A stretch of DNA of 64,000 nucleotides from Corydoras sp. C115. Taxonomy: Eukaryota > Chordata > Actinopteri > Siluriformes > Callichthyidae. The stretch's first letter is position 1, and each line of letters starts with the position of its first letter. The notes below the pieces were generated by a model. The model searched no databases and was not told the origin of the DNA. It saw nothing but the letters and a program-made list of their open reading frames with translations. The DNA lies in assembly GCA_019802505.1 (NCBI GenBank), contig JAFMOC010000011.1, positions 2,740,001 through 2,804,000 of the forward strand, in the 5' to 3' direction. Below are positions 10,433 to 23,744 of the stretch, piece by piece. The translations under genes and the position numbers were made by a program.

Positions 10433-12088
10433 AATATATGTTTTATGGTTATTAAAATAAAGATTTTGTCAAATTTAAGGAAATATTATTTACAGAAGAG
10501 TGTATACACATGTATTTTATATACAGTCTATATGTATGTTACCCACTGTCTGATATGTACTGAGCAGAGAGGGCGCCATACGCCTCTCTCCCACTATAAT
10601 TTATAATTGTTCCAGTTATGTGAGTGATTGATAATTTGGCATCAGCTGATTATTATACAAACTATTTTGCTTTTTGAACATGACAGAAACCCACATGACT
10701 AAGTATTTCCTTCAGTTTGTCCTATTTTGATTAGGCCTTGTCTGACATTATTATTTTGGAAGCTCTTGAGGAAGTTTTTGTTCATCATTCATATGCTCTG
10801 TGACTCACACAGCGGGGTTCCATGTTTGTCAAAACACTGTTTTCCCAGGTTGAATCATAGTTATTTTCAGCCTATAAATGTTCTGTTTTATTTGATGTAC
10901 CCTGGAGAGCATCTCAATAATTGTCACAGAATGTGTATATTTTACTCTTCGTGTTTGTACCTACTGAGAATTCTAAAATATAACAACATACCAAAGCAGA
11001 ATTACTTCCTGGAAACGTGAACACGCACATAATGAGATATTTCCATTTGGCAATTTCCTGTCTCATTATCTTTACACAGCAGCACAAAAACGGGTTACAT
11101 GAAGATGCAATTACTTTTCGAAAAATTGCTATAAAATTTTAATCATTTAACATAATTTCAGTAGATGATAGAAAATCATTAATATTATTTTATTTCCTAT
11201 TTTGAAGATATCTAGCACTATGAAATCTCAAAATTAATGTCTAGGCCAACGTGCGTTTCTGTGTTCTGCTGTACTGTGCTGTACTGTACAGTAACAGAAG
11301 AAACTGAACAGCAAATATTGCTATTTATATAGACTAATAAATGAACATAAGACAAATGCACAGGCAACAAGCTCAATTATTCAGCCCATGGAAACACTGG
11401 CACCCTCTCTCCACAGCAGGATGGCCTGCATTGATTGCAAACTAATGGACTTCAATCTAATCACAAGCATTTTACATATTGTTCTCGAGGTATTTCCAGG
11501 TCAACTAACCACACAGCACCACAGCACATCAGTTATTACAAGCTGCAACAACACATTTGGGCAGCACTATTACACATGTGAAACATAACTGTGATCAGAG
11601 ACACGCTATCAGTAGCTGCACTGGTTCCTACCTCACCATTTTGGTTGTAGTTTATCTGAGCTCACTGCCTCTTCTGCAGCTTATTAATCCATAATCAGTT
11701 CATTTTCACAAGGGTATAAAAAAGCAGGGATCTCATGTTAAGAGGACTGCTGCTCAAATGAAAAAGGTTGGGTGTGTGCGTTGGTGTATGTGTGTGTGTG
11801 CGTGCATGTACATGTTTTAGGGGGTGTTAATCTAGGATTTAGATGAGCCTGAGCTGCCCTGATAGGAGTGTTGACTGCTACAATCAGCCACTAAGCAACT
11901 GTCCATCACTCTCCACCCCTCTCTGAAAGTTTAACATGTCACGCTGTTGCTGTACTAAAGCTTTACATGCCTCTCTGGTGCATTTTCATTATAAAACAGT
12001 AAAACAGAGCGGTCCTTTAACATTTGCAGTAAAACTCGCAAGCACATATAGTAGTAGAATGTGTGCCTGTGAGCTGTGTATGAGGTGC

Positions 12089-12114
12089 GTGTGTGTGTGT
12101 GTGTGTGTGTGTGT
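12089..12114. repeat. (GT)n microsatellite
   Basis: About thirteen GT units, simple sequence. The Val/Cys and His/Thr open frames over it are artefacts. Confidence 0.9.
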
Positions 12115-12495
12115 AAGCTAAGCAATACACTACAAAACACTAAGGAAAGTGTTTTGTGTGGTCAGACCAAACCAATTCCTGCCAAAACACTTTTGTAGTA
12201 TCAAACACCCACACAGATATGAAACACATAAAAGGCATTTAGAGAGATGTAATCAGCTGACAATCATTCTAAGCTCCAACCATTAGCAAATGATACACAT
12301 TGGTATAGGCCCAACATTTCTAATATTCATTAAAATTAGAAATGTCAGAATATTGGCAACAGTAGCAAGACTACTGCACATACTAAAATTATGAAAGATC
12401 TAATAAATGATGTGCACTAATTAGGTCAGATTTAAGGACTTGATTTTTATTAGTCATTAAAGGAAATGAGACCAGTTAAGATATATCATAGTTAC

Positions 12496-13957
12496 AGTGG
12501 GGTGCAAAAGTTTGGGCAGCCTTGTTAATTTTCCTGATTTACCTTCATAAATCATTGGTTATCATAAAGGGGACAAACACAGGGATATTTGAGAAGTGAA
12601 ACGAAGTTTATTTGATTTACAGAAAGTGTGCAATAATTGGTTAAAATTAGCAAGGTGCATAAATTTGGGCACAAAAAAAAAAAAAAAAAAAAAAAACTTA
12701 ACTCAATATTTAGTAAATCCTCCTTTCGCAGAAATAACAGCCTGTAAACGCTTCCTATAGCTTCTAATGAGAGTCTGGATTGTGGCTGAAGGTATTTTAG
12801 ACCATTCTTCTTCACAAAACATCTCTAGTTCATTTAGGTTTTATGGTTTCCGAGCATGGACAGCTCTCTTTAGGTGACATCACAGATTTTCAATAATGTT
12901 CAGGTCTTTGGTTTAGGGTGTTTAGGGTCATTGTTTTGTTGGAAGATCCAGCCCTGGCGCAGTTTCAGCTTTGTCACTGATTCCTGGACATTGGTCTCCA
13001 GAATCTGCTGATATTGATTGGAATCCATGTGGCCCTCAACTTTAACAAAATTCCCAGTCCCTGTACTGGACTCACAGCCCCACAGCATGACCAAATTTGA
13101 CTGTAGGTAGTGGGTGTTTTTCTTGGAGTGCTGTGTTCTTTTTCCTCCATGCATAATGGCCCTTATTATGCCCAAATAACTTTTAGTCCACAGCACCTTA
13201 TTCCAAAATGTAGCTGGCTTGTCCAAATGTGCTTTAGCATACCTCAAGCGGCTCTGTGATGTGGGCGGAGAAAAGGCTTCCTCTGCATCACTCTCCCATA
13301 CAGCATCTCCTTGTGTAAAGTGCGCCGAATAGTTGAACGATGCACATTGACTCCATCAGCAGCAAGATGATGTTGTAGGTCTTTGGTGCTGGTCTTGGGC
13401 TTGGGTCTTGGGTTGACTCTGACTGTTCTCAACATCCTTCGCTTCTGTTTTTATGAGATATTTCTTGCCACTTCGAGCCTTGACTTGAACTGTGCCTGTG
13501 GTCTTCCATTTTCTCACAGTTTCTCATAGTGGAGACTGAAAGCTGAAATCTCTGAGATAGCTTCCTGTATCCTTCCCCTAAAGCATGATGGTGAACAATA
13601 TTTGTTTTCAGGTCATTTGAAAGTTGTTTTGAGACTCTCATGCTGCGACTCTTCAGACAAGGTGCCAAGAGGAGAAAAACTTACAATTGCCCCCCTTAAA
13701 TACCCTTTCACATAATTGGAGTCACCTGTGTATGGAGGTCAAGTGTCACTAAACTTACCAAACCAAATTTGAGTTCCAATAATTAATTCTAAAAGTTTTG
13801 AAATTAATAAAACAGTGCCCAAATTTATGCACCTGTCTAATTTTTTTTTTACCAATTTTTGCACACTTTCTGTAAATCATATAAACTTCATTTCACTTCT
13901 CAAATATCACTGTGTTTGTCCACTATATGATATATTTCACAGATTTTTTTTACACTG
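12496..13957 (-). mobile_element. Decayed Tc1-like transposon
   Basis: The left end 'cagtggggtgcaaaagtttg' with 'gcccaaatttatgcac'-type sequence inside, and the right end around 13810-13957, are inverted relatives. 'ggacaaacacag(g/t)gatatt' with 'tgagaagtgaaa' occurs in both, about 40-60 bp from each end. Much more diverged than the element at 8181. An A-run at 12671-12696 lies in the left arm. The outer right boundary ('tttttacactgta') is approximate. Confidence 0.8.
12900..13668 (-). pseudogene. Tc1-like transposase remnant
   Basis: Three minus-strand segments in different frames cover a degenerate transposase. 13429-13668 holds a helix-turn-helix-like start with 'LGEGYRKLSQRF'. 13244-13435 holds 'DLQHHLAADGVNVHRSTIRR'. 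12900-13247 holds 'MLWGCESSTGTGNFVKVEGH' and 'FQQNNDPKH'. The usual 'W(T/S)DET' motif has become 'LWTKSYLG', losing the first catalytic Asp, and the Asp of 'QDNDPKH' is Asn here. The catalytic Glu end is missing or unrecognisable. Dead by several independent criteria and unrelated in sequence detail to the 8580-9598 transposase. Confidence 0.85.
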
Positions 13958-14052
13958 TATGTATATACACTGTATGTATATAAAGTATATTAGTAGTGCC
14001 AATAAATGATTTAGTCTTATTTTAATAATTTATTTAAAACTAATTGTATTTC

Positions 14053-14371
14053 AGAGCAGCATGGTAGCTTAGTGGTTAACACATTCGCCTCTCAGTGCTG
14101 GGGATTCAGGTTTGAATTCCAATCTGGATGGAGTTTTCATGTTCTCCCCGAGTCTGCCTGGGTTTCCTCCAGTCTCTCTGGTTTACTCCCACTGTCCAAA
14201 AGCATGGATATAAGGTAAATTGGCTGCTCTAAATGGCCCCTCTGTAGGGAGGGTGTATGTGTGAGTGTGCCCAGCAATAGATTGGTGCCCTGTCCTGGGT
14301 GTATCCACCTATTGCCAGAAACGTTCTCAATCGTTTGTAATAAATGATAATAAATGAATGAATGAATGAAT
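14053..14371 (+). repeat. tRNA-headed SINE, full length
   Basis: Starts at 'gcagcatggtagcttagtgg' (A-box-like) with B-box region 'ggtttgaattcc' (one change from the box consensus). Ends in (AATG)n. It is followed after about 20 bp by a second copy in the same direction. Confidence 0.88.
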
Positions 14372-14389
14372 TGCATTTTTCAATAACTC

Positions 14390-14675
14390 GTGCGGCACGG
14401 TGGCATAGTGGTTAGCAAATTTGTCTCTCAGCGCTGGTGAATCAAGTTCATATCCCGATCTGGGTGGAGATTCCATGTTCTCCCCGTGTATGGCGGGTTT
14501 CGTCCGAGTTCTTCTGTTTCCTCCCACAGGCCAAAAACATGAACTTAAGGTAAATTTGCTGTTCTAAATTTCCTCGACTGAGTGAGTGTGTGTGTGTGTG
14601 TGTGTGTCTAAGTGAGTGTTTGCCCAGAGATAGATTGGTGCCCTGTCCTGTGTATATAGATGGATGCATGGATTT
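14390..14675 (+). repeat. tRNA-headed SINE, 3' truncated
   Basis: Head 'gcggcacggtggcatagtgg' is intact. The body has a (GT)n expansion at 14587-14607, and the 3' part jumps from 'gccctgtcctg' straight to 'atggatgcatgga'. A poly-A run follows at 14689-14719. Confidence 0.85.
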
Positions 14676-14683
14676 GGTTAAAA

Positions 14684-14688
<5 letters not shown>

Positions 14689-14719
<31 letters not shown>
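14689..14719. repeat. poly-A run
   Basis: Homopolymer of about 31 A bases, just beyond the SINE copy ending near 14675. It may be an A-rich tail of an adjacent retroelement. Confidence 0.85.
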
Positions 14720-14721
<2 letters not shown>

Positions 14722-15904
14722 GGAGCTATAAAAAAAACAATGCAAATATAAAAATAAATAAATTTAAGTAATACCAACAATATCATTTAACATTGTTGAA
14801 TTGTTAGCTGTAACATGAATTTTGTAATCTATTTCAGTTATTCTGATTTTAAAACTACATAGTTATAGATATTGTTAGCAGTAGGGAAGTGGCATTGTTA
14901 AAAGTAATTTTAGGAGTTTTTGAATGAACTATACCTATAATAAACATAAGCATACAATTTACATTACTCTTTAATTAATTTTCATTTAACTTATAAGGAC
15001 AATAAGAAACTATACATTATATTTCTTCGTATAGTTCTTATTAGAAAAATGATGAACACTCTTACTAAAGTTTGTATGTTAGGTTGGTTATTGTAAAAAA
15101 CAGAAATGTCAACAAATTTACTGCAACAATAAGAAAATTATGGCAATGTTTACACCTGAGAGACAAGTGAGAACGTAATGAAATGGGTAAAACAGAAAAA
15201 CAAATGAGAAAGTACTGCAAAGGTTAAACAGGAGAAACATGGGCCCACATGCCCAGAGCTAGCTGCTTCTATCCTCTTACGTAATGTCTCGAGTTCAACA
15301 CAGACAGCTCTTTAAAAGCTGCAGACCTGGTGACAAAATAGGATATTCTTAGAGTCCCCCACTCGCCTTCAAAGCTGCACAGGTCTAAATCGGTCACAGA
15401 CACACACAAGCTGGCTGGACTTCGCTACTGTTACTGATATTTTTAGAAGAGCTGATCATGCTGCTCCTAGAGGGGCTAGCAATTGGCCAGACCTGGCGTT
15501 ACCAAACTTACACCCAACTGTATCTACTGCACAAGCCAATAGGACATTATCAACTGCACATAACGAATGTGCATTGTTTCACATATGAACCCACATCTAC
15601 CTGTGTGTCATATAATCAATATTTTATATCTGATACAGGCGTTTTGAATTGCGATTGAGACACATGACATTATTGTATTATTGTCTTGTATTGAAATACT
15701 GTTTTTTATTGTTCTTTTTTTATTTAAAATGAAAGATATCTAGTTATGTTAGATGACCCTGTGTTTCTTTTGGATTAAGTATTTTAAACTTATCCAAGCA
15801 TCCAAACTCCTTGCATACGTGAGAATACTTGGCCAATAAAGCTTGTTTCTAATTCTGTGTCTAATACTGATTACATCACAGGAGCTTTTATGACATCTCA
15901 TTTT

Positions 15905-15975
15905 AAGGTGGTGTCATCTTTGCAGCTATAGCAGCCTTCACTCTTTTATTACAGCTTTCTAGTGACAATAAAGTG
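15905..15975 (+). repeat. Dispersed repeat family D, short fragment
   Basis: 'gtgtcatctttgcagctata' with 'gcagccttcactctttta' resembles the start of the copies at 28668 and 31815. Very short and diverged. Confidence 0.35.
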
Positions 15976-16941
15976 CGTTAGTGAACATTCATCCAGAACA
16001 TGCATCCAGATGCGTTTGTGCAGACAATGTCTTAATTAGTGTTATAGTTTAAGTTAAAAGTGTTTAATACGTTTTTTCCACACACAACTGATCCACACGT
16101 CTTTGTGGACCTTGCTTTGTGCACTTTTAGAAATTGTAAGCATACAATTGTCATACAAAATTGACATACTAAGCATACAAAATGTATAGCTAGGTTCTTA
16201 ATTTTATACAACTTTGGCAGAACAGCTGAAAGAAATATCTGCATTTAATTCAAAAAGTTTGAGTCTCACTTTGAGTGTTACTTTTTTAATTGCAATTACT
16301 GACTGCTTTTAACTCTGGTGTGGTTCATCTCTCCGAATTTATTTGAAGCGGGTCATGCTAAGCACTAAACTTAATTAGTGCTGCTGTCAGTTTCAATGTG
16401 GTTTTGCACTAAAAGGATCTGTTAAGGATTCTAATAAGGTTAAAAATAATATAGCTGCAAAGTGCACTTTATGATCAAGTTAATGACATTCGAGATGAAA
16501 CATCAAAAGTAATGTAGCAGGTGCTCAGCTAGCTAAGTGTTGTTCAAATTATGGAAAAGTTTTTACAAAGTGTAATTTGTGACCCAACAAAAAAGTAAAA
16601 AATAGAATAGTAAAACTTTTCAATCATTATTCACAGAATATATAGAGTACAGCTGCACAACCTTATACTGTAACGCTCAAGTGAAATGATGGTTTTGAAA
16701 AGAGGGCACAGTTAAAATACATATTATATAATTAGTTAAATAATACGCTTTTTTAAGCTATTAACCATTATTTACAAAGGTGAAGTTTGTGAAGGTTTTT
16801 GCATTTGACTTCAAATATTTTCCTACTAACTGTTAAGTAGTCCTGCACATCAGCGTTCTTTCATTAAGAACAGCTTAATCTCTGTTGTGTTATTGGCTTT
16901 CCTGTCATGAAGTCGCTTTGGGTCCTTTTACAAAATGTTAA

Positions 16942-17134
16942 GGGTATGAGGGGTATGACCCATGCCCATCCAGGCGAGAACATTTTGGACGCTGGGCAGG
17001 CAGATCCATCAGGTGGCACACACTCACTCACACAGACAAACAAACACTACATAAGGGTGATTTAGATAGCAATTTAGAGCAGCTAATTTACTTTGATCAT
17101 GTTTTTGGCTGTGGGAGAAAACTGAAAAACCTGG
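16942..17134 (-). repeat. tRNA-headed SINE, partial and diverged
   Basis: Tail side 'cccatgcccatccaggcgag', body 'caatttagagcagctaattt' and 'catgtttttggctgtgggag'. The head beyond this is lost. Confidence 0.75.
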
Positions 17135-17741
17135 ACATTTGCAAGAATGTTCTTTTAGGAGTGCCGTGGCTTTCTTCTCGGAAACCCTGCCACACATGTC
17201 ATTATTGTTCAGTGTTCTCATCTCATCTTCCAAAACTCTCAGAAAACTTACTGATGCACCTTCACAAACAAGTAATGAAGGTCAGACCTTGAAATTTAAT
17301 ATTTCAACTTGTTTGATTTGACTTTTTATTTACATTCAGGACCTGTTTAAAATCTGATAAATTTTGGTCAAATGTATTTAGTAATTTAGAAAACCAGGTT
17401 CACAAACTTTCAACCAAAACAAAACTGGTTGAGGAAGCTAGCAATACAAAAATCATTGATAAGATTGTGAGATGACTGTCTCACAAACCACAGACAACCT
17501 GTTTTTTTATTTCGGGGTGGTAAAAGAAAAAAGCCAGTGCATTACAGTAAAAAAATGTCTGTGTGTATTTGGAAGCCATTTGTTTTTTTTACCTTCTTTT
17601 GTCACTCTTTCTGTCTGTGATTCTCTCGGTCTCTGACTTTGTCTTGTACAAATCTTTGACTTTTAATTTGACCCACTTTTCATTACCCAATCTACTTGAA
17701 ATTTTGCTAAAATTTAGCAAAATTTATACGTAAATGTGAAA

Positions 17742-17768
17742 TAATTAATTAATTAATTAATTAATTTT
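17742..17768. repeat. (TTAA)n short tandem repeat
   Basis: Six or so perfect TTAA units; simple sequence. Confidence 0.85.
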
Positions 17769-18407
17769 ATATGAGCAAAATATTCTGTGGTCGAGAAAAG
17801 TTTTTTTTTTAAATGTTTTTTTTTTAAAGTTAATTGTTTCCTGATCAGGTATGATCAGAATTAAACACAATTAACATTTAGTGGTGGACTGATGAACTGG
17901 TGTTCAGAGATTATCTGTATACATAAGCCAACAGCAGATTCGGATGTTGTTTAAAACTGCTGATAAATTGTGTTCAAAAAGGAAAAAGATAAAGTAAACA
18001 TTAAAAAAAAGCGATCTAGAGTTGGACAAATGTTCAGTGTTCCTATGCCAGGCCAAAAAAAATGTTGTTGTGTTCATTACTTTAACGTTTAATATTGTAT
18101 ATTATAATATATCTATTTTTAAACAATATCTTTATATGTTCTTTGAAGGATTAGCAACCTGTATCCCGCTTAAAGCTGCTCACTCACAGTAAGGCTATAT
18201 ATTCCGATATGAATTGAATTAACCTTTTTCAAAGTCATGAAAAGTCCAAAGTGTGGCAGAAGCAAGGCTCTGTTTATAATCCAAAACATACATGCTCTTC
18301 TGTAAAACATGGTTGAGTATTAACATTTTCTTCTTTGACGAGATGCGCATATTGTAAACAACAGACATGTAACCAAATATAATTTATCTTTTTAAAATTC
18401 TGTTCAA

Positions 18408-18520
18408 GGGTTTGAATTCCTCCCGATTCTCCGTTTTCCTCCCACAGTCATGGATTGAAGGTAAATTGAATGCCCTAAATTGCGCCATATAGTACATGTG
18501 TTTGTGCGGCTGTGTGTCTC
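18408..18520 (+). repeat. tRNA-headed SINE, internal fragment
   Basis: Only 'gggtttgaattcctcccgat', 'ttttcctcccacagtc' and 'ttgcgccatatagta' survive: the B-box end and middle of the element with an internal deletion. Confidence 0.65.
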
Positions 18521-19048
18521 TCCTATTTGTCATTCATTTTACTTATAAATATATTTGTTGGAATATAAAACAATTTTACAAAACCTGAACCACAAAAAGT
18601 TTCAATATGGAAAAGGGCTTCAAAAGGCACAATTTGATAGTGCAAGTGTATTAACAGGAATAAATCTGTTCTGAATTTTAGAGATTCTATCACATTTCTT
18701 CACATTGAGAGGTTTCCTGATTACACAACTACCAAGAAGCCTTTTAGCAATGACTCACAGGTCCTGTTTTCACCTGCTTTTTTATGCAAACAGCTTGGCA
18801 GATCTGAGACAAAGCAAATATTCAGAGCAGTCAGATTTTTTTGGATGATTTGAAAAATGATCAGGTTTTTTTAGATCTAATAAATAATTAAAATCAGCAA
18901 TTATAATACTTGAAATATGTGAACCATCATAAACAGATATAATGCAGAGGTGCCCAATATAGATCACAACGTCAGTAATAGAAGATTTAGGGATGACCAG
19001 TGAGGTAAGCAAAGCCCTGGCAAGCTAAGTATTAAGCTTTTGAATTTA

Positions 19049-19110
19049 CAGTACCAGTCAAAAGTTTGGACACACCTCCTTTTTGCTTCACTTATTGTCC
19101 ATTGTTTTAG
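19049..19110 (+). repeat. Tc1-type terminal repeat fragment
   Basis: Begins 'cagtaccagtcaaaagtttg' then 'gacacacct', preceded by TA. This matches the widely seen end of another fish Tc1 subfamily (recalled, not searched). No transposase or opposite end is evident, so it is a stub or a short non-autonomous copy. Confidence 0.5.
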
Positions 19111-19611
19111 TCCCACTTACCATAATGATGGACTTTCACAAACAGTAGTTCATCTGTTTGTGAACTATGGTACATACGTAACTCTGTTTTAATAATCAGA
19201 ACACTAATAGTAACACCACAGAGCAGATATTATTTGGTTGGTGAATAAGTGTTTAAATGAAAAAAAATAAGTGTTTAAATGAAACTACAGCAGTACTACT
19301 GCACTAAAAACCCCTCACCACATCAGTGTCACTGCAGAACTGATACCCAACCCAAATTATACCTGTTCTGTGATAGTTTTGACCAACAGAGAACAGAGAA
19401 CCAACAGGGGACTAAAAAACAAGAAAACAGATGGGACTACAGTCTATGGGACTACAGTCTTTGTAAAACTACAAAGTTAATCTATATGATAAGTGGAGGA
19501 CAATGAAGGAAGATGGCAGGGACTGGAACTGTATATTGACATAAAAATGGATGACAATTCACAAAGAAATTGTCAGAAAAAAAGCAATAAATTAATAAAA
19601 AAAAAAAAAAA

Positions 19612-19613
<2 letters not shown>

Positions 19614-19688
<75 letters not shown>
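19614..19688. repeat. (TA)n microsatellite after an A-run
   Basis: Poly-A (about 19598-19611) then alternating AT for about 75 bp. A SINE fragment begins right at its end. Confidence 0.92.
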
Positions 19689-19691
<3 letters not shown>

Positions 19692-19778
19692 GAAACCGGA
19701 AAACCCAGAGGAAACCCACGCGGACACTGGGAGAGCAAGGAAATTCCACCCAGAGTTTGGGATTGAACCCTGATTCCG
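19688..19778 (-). repeat. tRNA-headed SINE, short fragment
   Basis: 'agaaaccggaaaacccagag' then 'gaaacccacgcggacac' and 'attccacccagagtttggg'. The fragment starts exactly at the TA tract, so the tract may have replaced the rest of the SINE. Confidence 0.75.
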
Positions 19779-20477
19779 CCTTTGCTAAAATCATTGAAAC
19801 TGTAATTAAATACTGGGATTGGAATTGAAGCCTTTGTATTGTTTTTTTTTTATTTTATTACTATTTTAATTTATAATTGAATAAATCACAAATCAACAAC
19901 CACAACATAATGTATTGACTAACCACCCGCAGGGCATGGCAAGCAACCACAGCCAGCTAAGGCCTTAAAGTCGGCCTGTAAGCGTATGCACAGTGAATCA
20001 TACTCCCCTGGTTATGGAACTATGCTTGATAAACCTTGTTTGGTGTGCACACACACTGCTGTTACTGTGGATTTGACAAGGCTGCCAGCTGGTGCACACA
20101 GAGAGGAAGCCTGTACAAAGTGATTAACAACATATTTGATAAGAGTAAATTTGTTGCACTGTATAACCACCCTATGACTGAGTAGGTATTGCTGGGATTT
20201 AAGTTTACACCACAAGGTTTACATTCCTACTGTACCTGCATTAGCGCGTAGAGAGAGGTTATTTGTTCCACACACAGCCAGAACATGTCTCATTTTCATG
20301 TGTCAAATAAGCTTTTATTGAAAACACAACCTCAGACAGAGACATATAAAGCTTAAATAGATTACGTTTTTTTTTTTTCAAACTGGAAAAGATAGCTTCT
20401 TTTGATTCTATTTATTCCTATATATACTTAGTGCATCTTATTGCCTTCTGAAATCTACATTAAAAATTTCATCTTGA

Positions 20478-20825
20478 CCACTTAATCCTATATTAGGGTC
20501 ATGGTCGGGGTTTCCCATGCCCTTCCGGAGGAGAACATTTCAAGTGTAGGACAGATACACCTAAGAAAGGGCAACAATTCATCACTGGGCACACTCACTA
20601 ACACAGACACACACACTATATGATACAATTTAGATTGGGGCAATTTAGAGCAGCCAATTCATTTGAAATCCATGTTTTTCAACTGTGAGAGGAAACCAGA
20701 AAACCTGGAGAAACTCCATGCGGACATGGGGAGAACATGGAAACTCAGACCCAGATCAAGATTCAAACCTGGATACCCCGCACTGAATGGCAGACATGAT
20801 AACAACTACGCCACTGTACTGCCAC
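20478..20825 (-). repeat. tRNA-headed SINE, diverged full length
   Basis: Runs from the complement of the tail ('cttaatcctatattagggtc') to 'ctacgccactgtactgcca', the degenerate A-box end. About 20% diverged by eye from the best copies. Followed within about 85 bp by another copy in the same direction. Confidence 0.8.
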
Positions 20826-20909
20826 TTTGTTATAAAACTTTTATTTACAAATAAACCAATAAATGAGTGAATAAGTGAATAACCTTTTATTCACTTATTC
20901 ACTTTTATT

Positions 20910-21151
20910 CAAGTGTTGCGGGGAGTTTTCCCATGCCCATCCAGGGGTGAATGTTTCGGGCACTGGGCAGATACTCCCAAGACAGGACGCCAATCTTTCA
21001 CAAGGCACACAGTCACTTACACAATTTGGAGCATTCGATTTACCTTAAATCCATGTTTTTGGACTGTGGGAATTGGAGAACATGGAAACTCCTCCCAGAT
21101 TGGAATTCAAACCTGAATCTCCAGCGCTGAAAGGTGAACGCACTAACTCTT
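20910..21151 (-). repeat. tRNA-headed SINE cut off by an inserted element
   Basis: From 'gttgcggggagttttcccat' to 'aggtgaacgcactaact', i.e. the complement of the A-box side. The last 15 or so bases of the head are replaced by the start of the inverted-repeat element at 21154. I do not find the missing head after 22007. Confidence 0.78.
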
Positions 21152-21153
21152 TA

Positions 21154-22007
21154 GACTCTTTACCATGTTGACCAACTCCATACCAAGGTTTCTCCATACC
21201 AACCTATTTTATTACAAATTATTCTGAGGCTGCAATTAAAAATGTATGAGATTTAATGGGTGAGATCTGCCACCTTCCTGATAAACCTTAAAGGTGTGCT
21301 ACCTCTTACTACAGATGCTTTGCACTAAGCCACTTTCCGGTTAATTTTTTTTTTCAAATAACTTGTTAATTAATTAATTTATTTATTTGTTAATTACTGG
21401 CAATAAATTACTTCACTAGAGATGTCCTATGTCCAGACTTTCCTGATGTAACCTGAAAAGCATTGAGCTGGTCCATGTGAGGCATGGGCACTTAAGGTTT
21501 TCTCTAATTCCTAAGTTCTTGGCAGCCCTTAGACTGTGGCATTCAAAGATATTCCTGTCCACTGACATGTCATGGGACAAATTCATGAAAAAGAGAGGTG
21601 GTGATGACAGACACATCCACCACTATGTGGGGTGTAGGAGGAAGACCGCTAAGTGTGAGAAAAATGGTTTAAGATGCCAGGCAACATTTACATTTCCTTC
21701 AGCAGCAGGAAGTCTGGCTTGGTCAAAAACATTTTTGTCTCGTCTTGGGAGAGATACATGTTTGTTCAGACAACCCGTCTGTTGTTTGTCATGTGTGCCA
21801 CTATGGTGGCACCAGGTCATGCAGACTATTGAATCTTGCAAAGCATCTGTAATAAGAGGTAGCACACCTTTAAGGTTAATCAGGAAGGTGGAAGATCTCA
21901 CCCATTAAATCTCATACATTTTTAATTGCAGCCTCAGATTAATTTGTAATAAAATAGGTTGATATGGAGAAACCTTGGTATGGAGTTGGTCAACATGGTA
22001 AAGAGTC
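21154..22007. mobile_element. Non-autonomous DNA transposon with 171-bp terminal inverted repeats
   Basis: The left arm 21154-21324 ('gactctttaccatgttgacc' ... 'acagatgctttgca') and the right arm 21837-22007 are near-perfect inverted copies, both 171 bp. They enclose 512 bp of unrelated sequence. TA lies at each outer edge (21152-21153 and 22008-22009), consistent with a TA target duplication as for Tc1/mariner-type elements, though TTA/TAT would also be seen. The interior has a 143-residue open frame (21477-21908) with no recognisable motif. It could instead be a segment captured by the arms. I do not recognise the family. Confidence 0.85.
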
Positions 22008-23398
22008 TATTTCAGAGGCACCTGTGGTATTTCTTCCCATTAAGTTTATCTAATAGCCCCACTATGACGTTAACACATTAACTATGTTCAGGAGGTTTCC
22101 TGAAAATTATCCTCAAAACTAAAAGGCTTACATGACATCTTTGTTCGGAGCAACTTTAGTTATTGCAATGACCTTGGTTTTACCTCTGAAATGGCACTGT
22201 GCCCCACTGATGTTAGAAACATGAGCTTAAATAGCAGTTCATCTTCTTTCTAACCTCTATAAGATAGATGGAAAGCAATTATTCAAATGATGTTCAAACA
22301 TCCAGACAGACTTACTCGCCTGCATCACTAAAACATACATTCCCATCACCTCTTTTAGCTTAGGTAACACTCATGACATTGGCCCTACTTTACAAACTGA
22401 CACCTATGTGTCACTTATGTGGCATAAAAACTAAGTTTACATATTTAATGCTGGAAAAAAAACATACACGCGTAAACAAAACAGCACTGACTTTAGCTGA
22501 CGCTAGAACAGGAATGTAAAGGTAAGGTGTGATTAAATAGACAAATTGAAACCACATGATGGCTGGAGATGAATAACACAATTCTCAATTAACTAATTAA
22601 CCACACACAGACCGGACGAGACAAACACACAATCCTGCGTCTCTTGCACTTGTCACCTTTGTTTTCCTGTTAAACTTCCAGATCAAAAGCAAATAAATTG
22701 TACATTCCATAGACAAATACACACAGCTAATGCATCTATTATATCTGTTCAACCAGAGCCAACAGTTTCATGTTATTTACTGCTAATTGCTACTTTCTCT
22801 GTCACTTCAAACAACAAAAACACATTGATTTTTATTATTTAGCATAATTTTAGAAATCAGATTAGAAATGAGACTTGTATTAGGATTTAATATGTGAAAA
22901 CATTGAACTAATTAAAATCATACTGGTACCGATGATTGATGAAAAACGCCACATTAAAATCTGGATTTTAACTGTTCTTCAGTATTACCTTTTATAGTAA
23001 ATAGAACTTTATTCTAGTTAAAGAGGTAAATATATATATATATTTACACATACATATACACACATTTTACTTTCTTTTTTGTCATGGACAAAGATTTGAA
23101 AAATTTAAACTTTATGTTGCATCTGTATCATTTTACTAAAAATTTTAACTCAAAATTAAAATTTAATGTCTTCACTTAAGCAAAGATTATAAATAAAGGC
23201 CATATTTCAGTAAGCTTTGGACTGTTCTGATTACCATGCATTTATTGATTTAAAACCTATATATTATTAACTACATAGCTTTCATTATGTCTGCAGACGT
23301 TTCAACAAAAAAAAGGGAATCAATAAATATAAAAGCAAGAACAGATCAACAAACTAATCATTTTGAACGAATTCTGAATCAATTACTAGTCTAATATT

Positions 23399-23744
23399 TC
23401 ATTCATTCATTCATTCATTTTCTCCCGCTTTATCCTCTATTAGGGTCGCGGTGGGGTTCCCCATGCCCATCCAGGGGAGAACATCTCAGGCGCTGGGCAG
23501 ATAGACCCAGGACAGTGCACCAATCCATCGCTGGGCACACACTCACTCACTCAAACACACTCTATATGGGACAATTTTGACAATTGAATTGACTTGATCC
23601 ATGTTTTTGGACTGTGGGAGAAAACCGGAGAACCCGGAGGAAACCCACGCAGACACGGGGAAACTCCACCCAGATGGGGATTCGAACCGGGAATCCCTAG
23701 CGCTGAGAGGCGAACGTGCTAACCACTAAGCCACCGTGCCGCCT
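23399..23744 (-). repeat. tRNA-headed SINE, intact copy
   Basis: One of the best copies. On the minus strand the head reads 'ggcggcacggtggcttagtg' with an intact A box, and 50 bp later a perfect B box 'ggttcgaatcc'. The tail is (GAAT)n. Slight deletion in the 'gtttcc...ccccgtgtctgcg' block. Confidence 0.93.
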
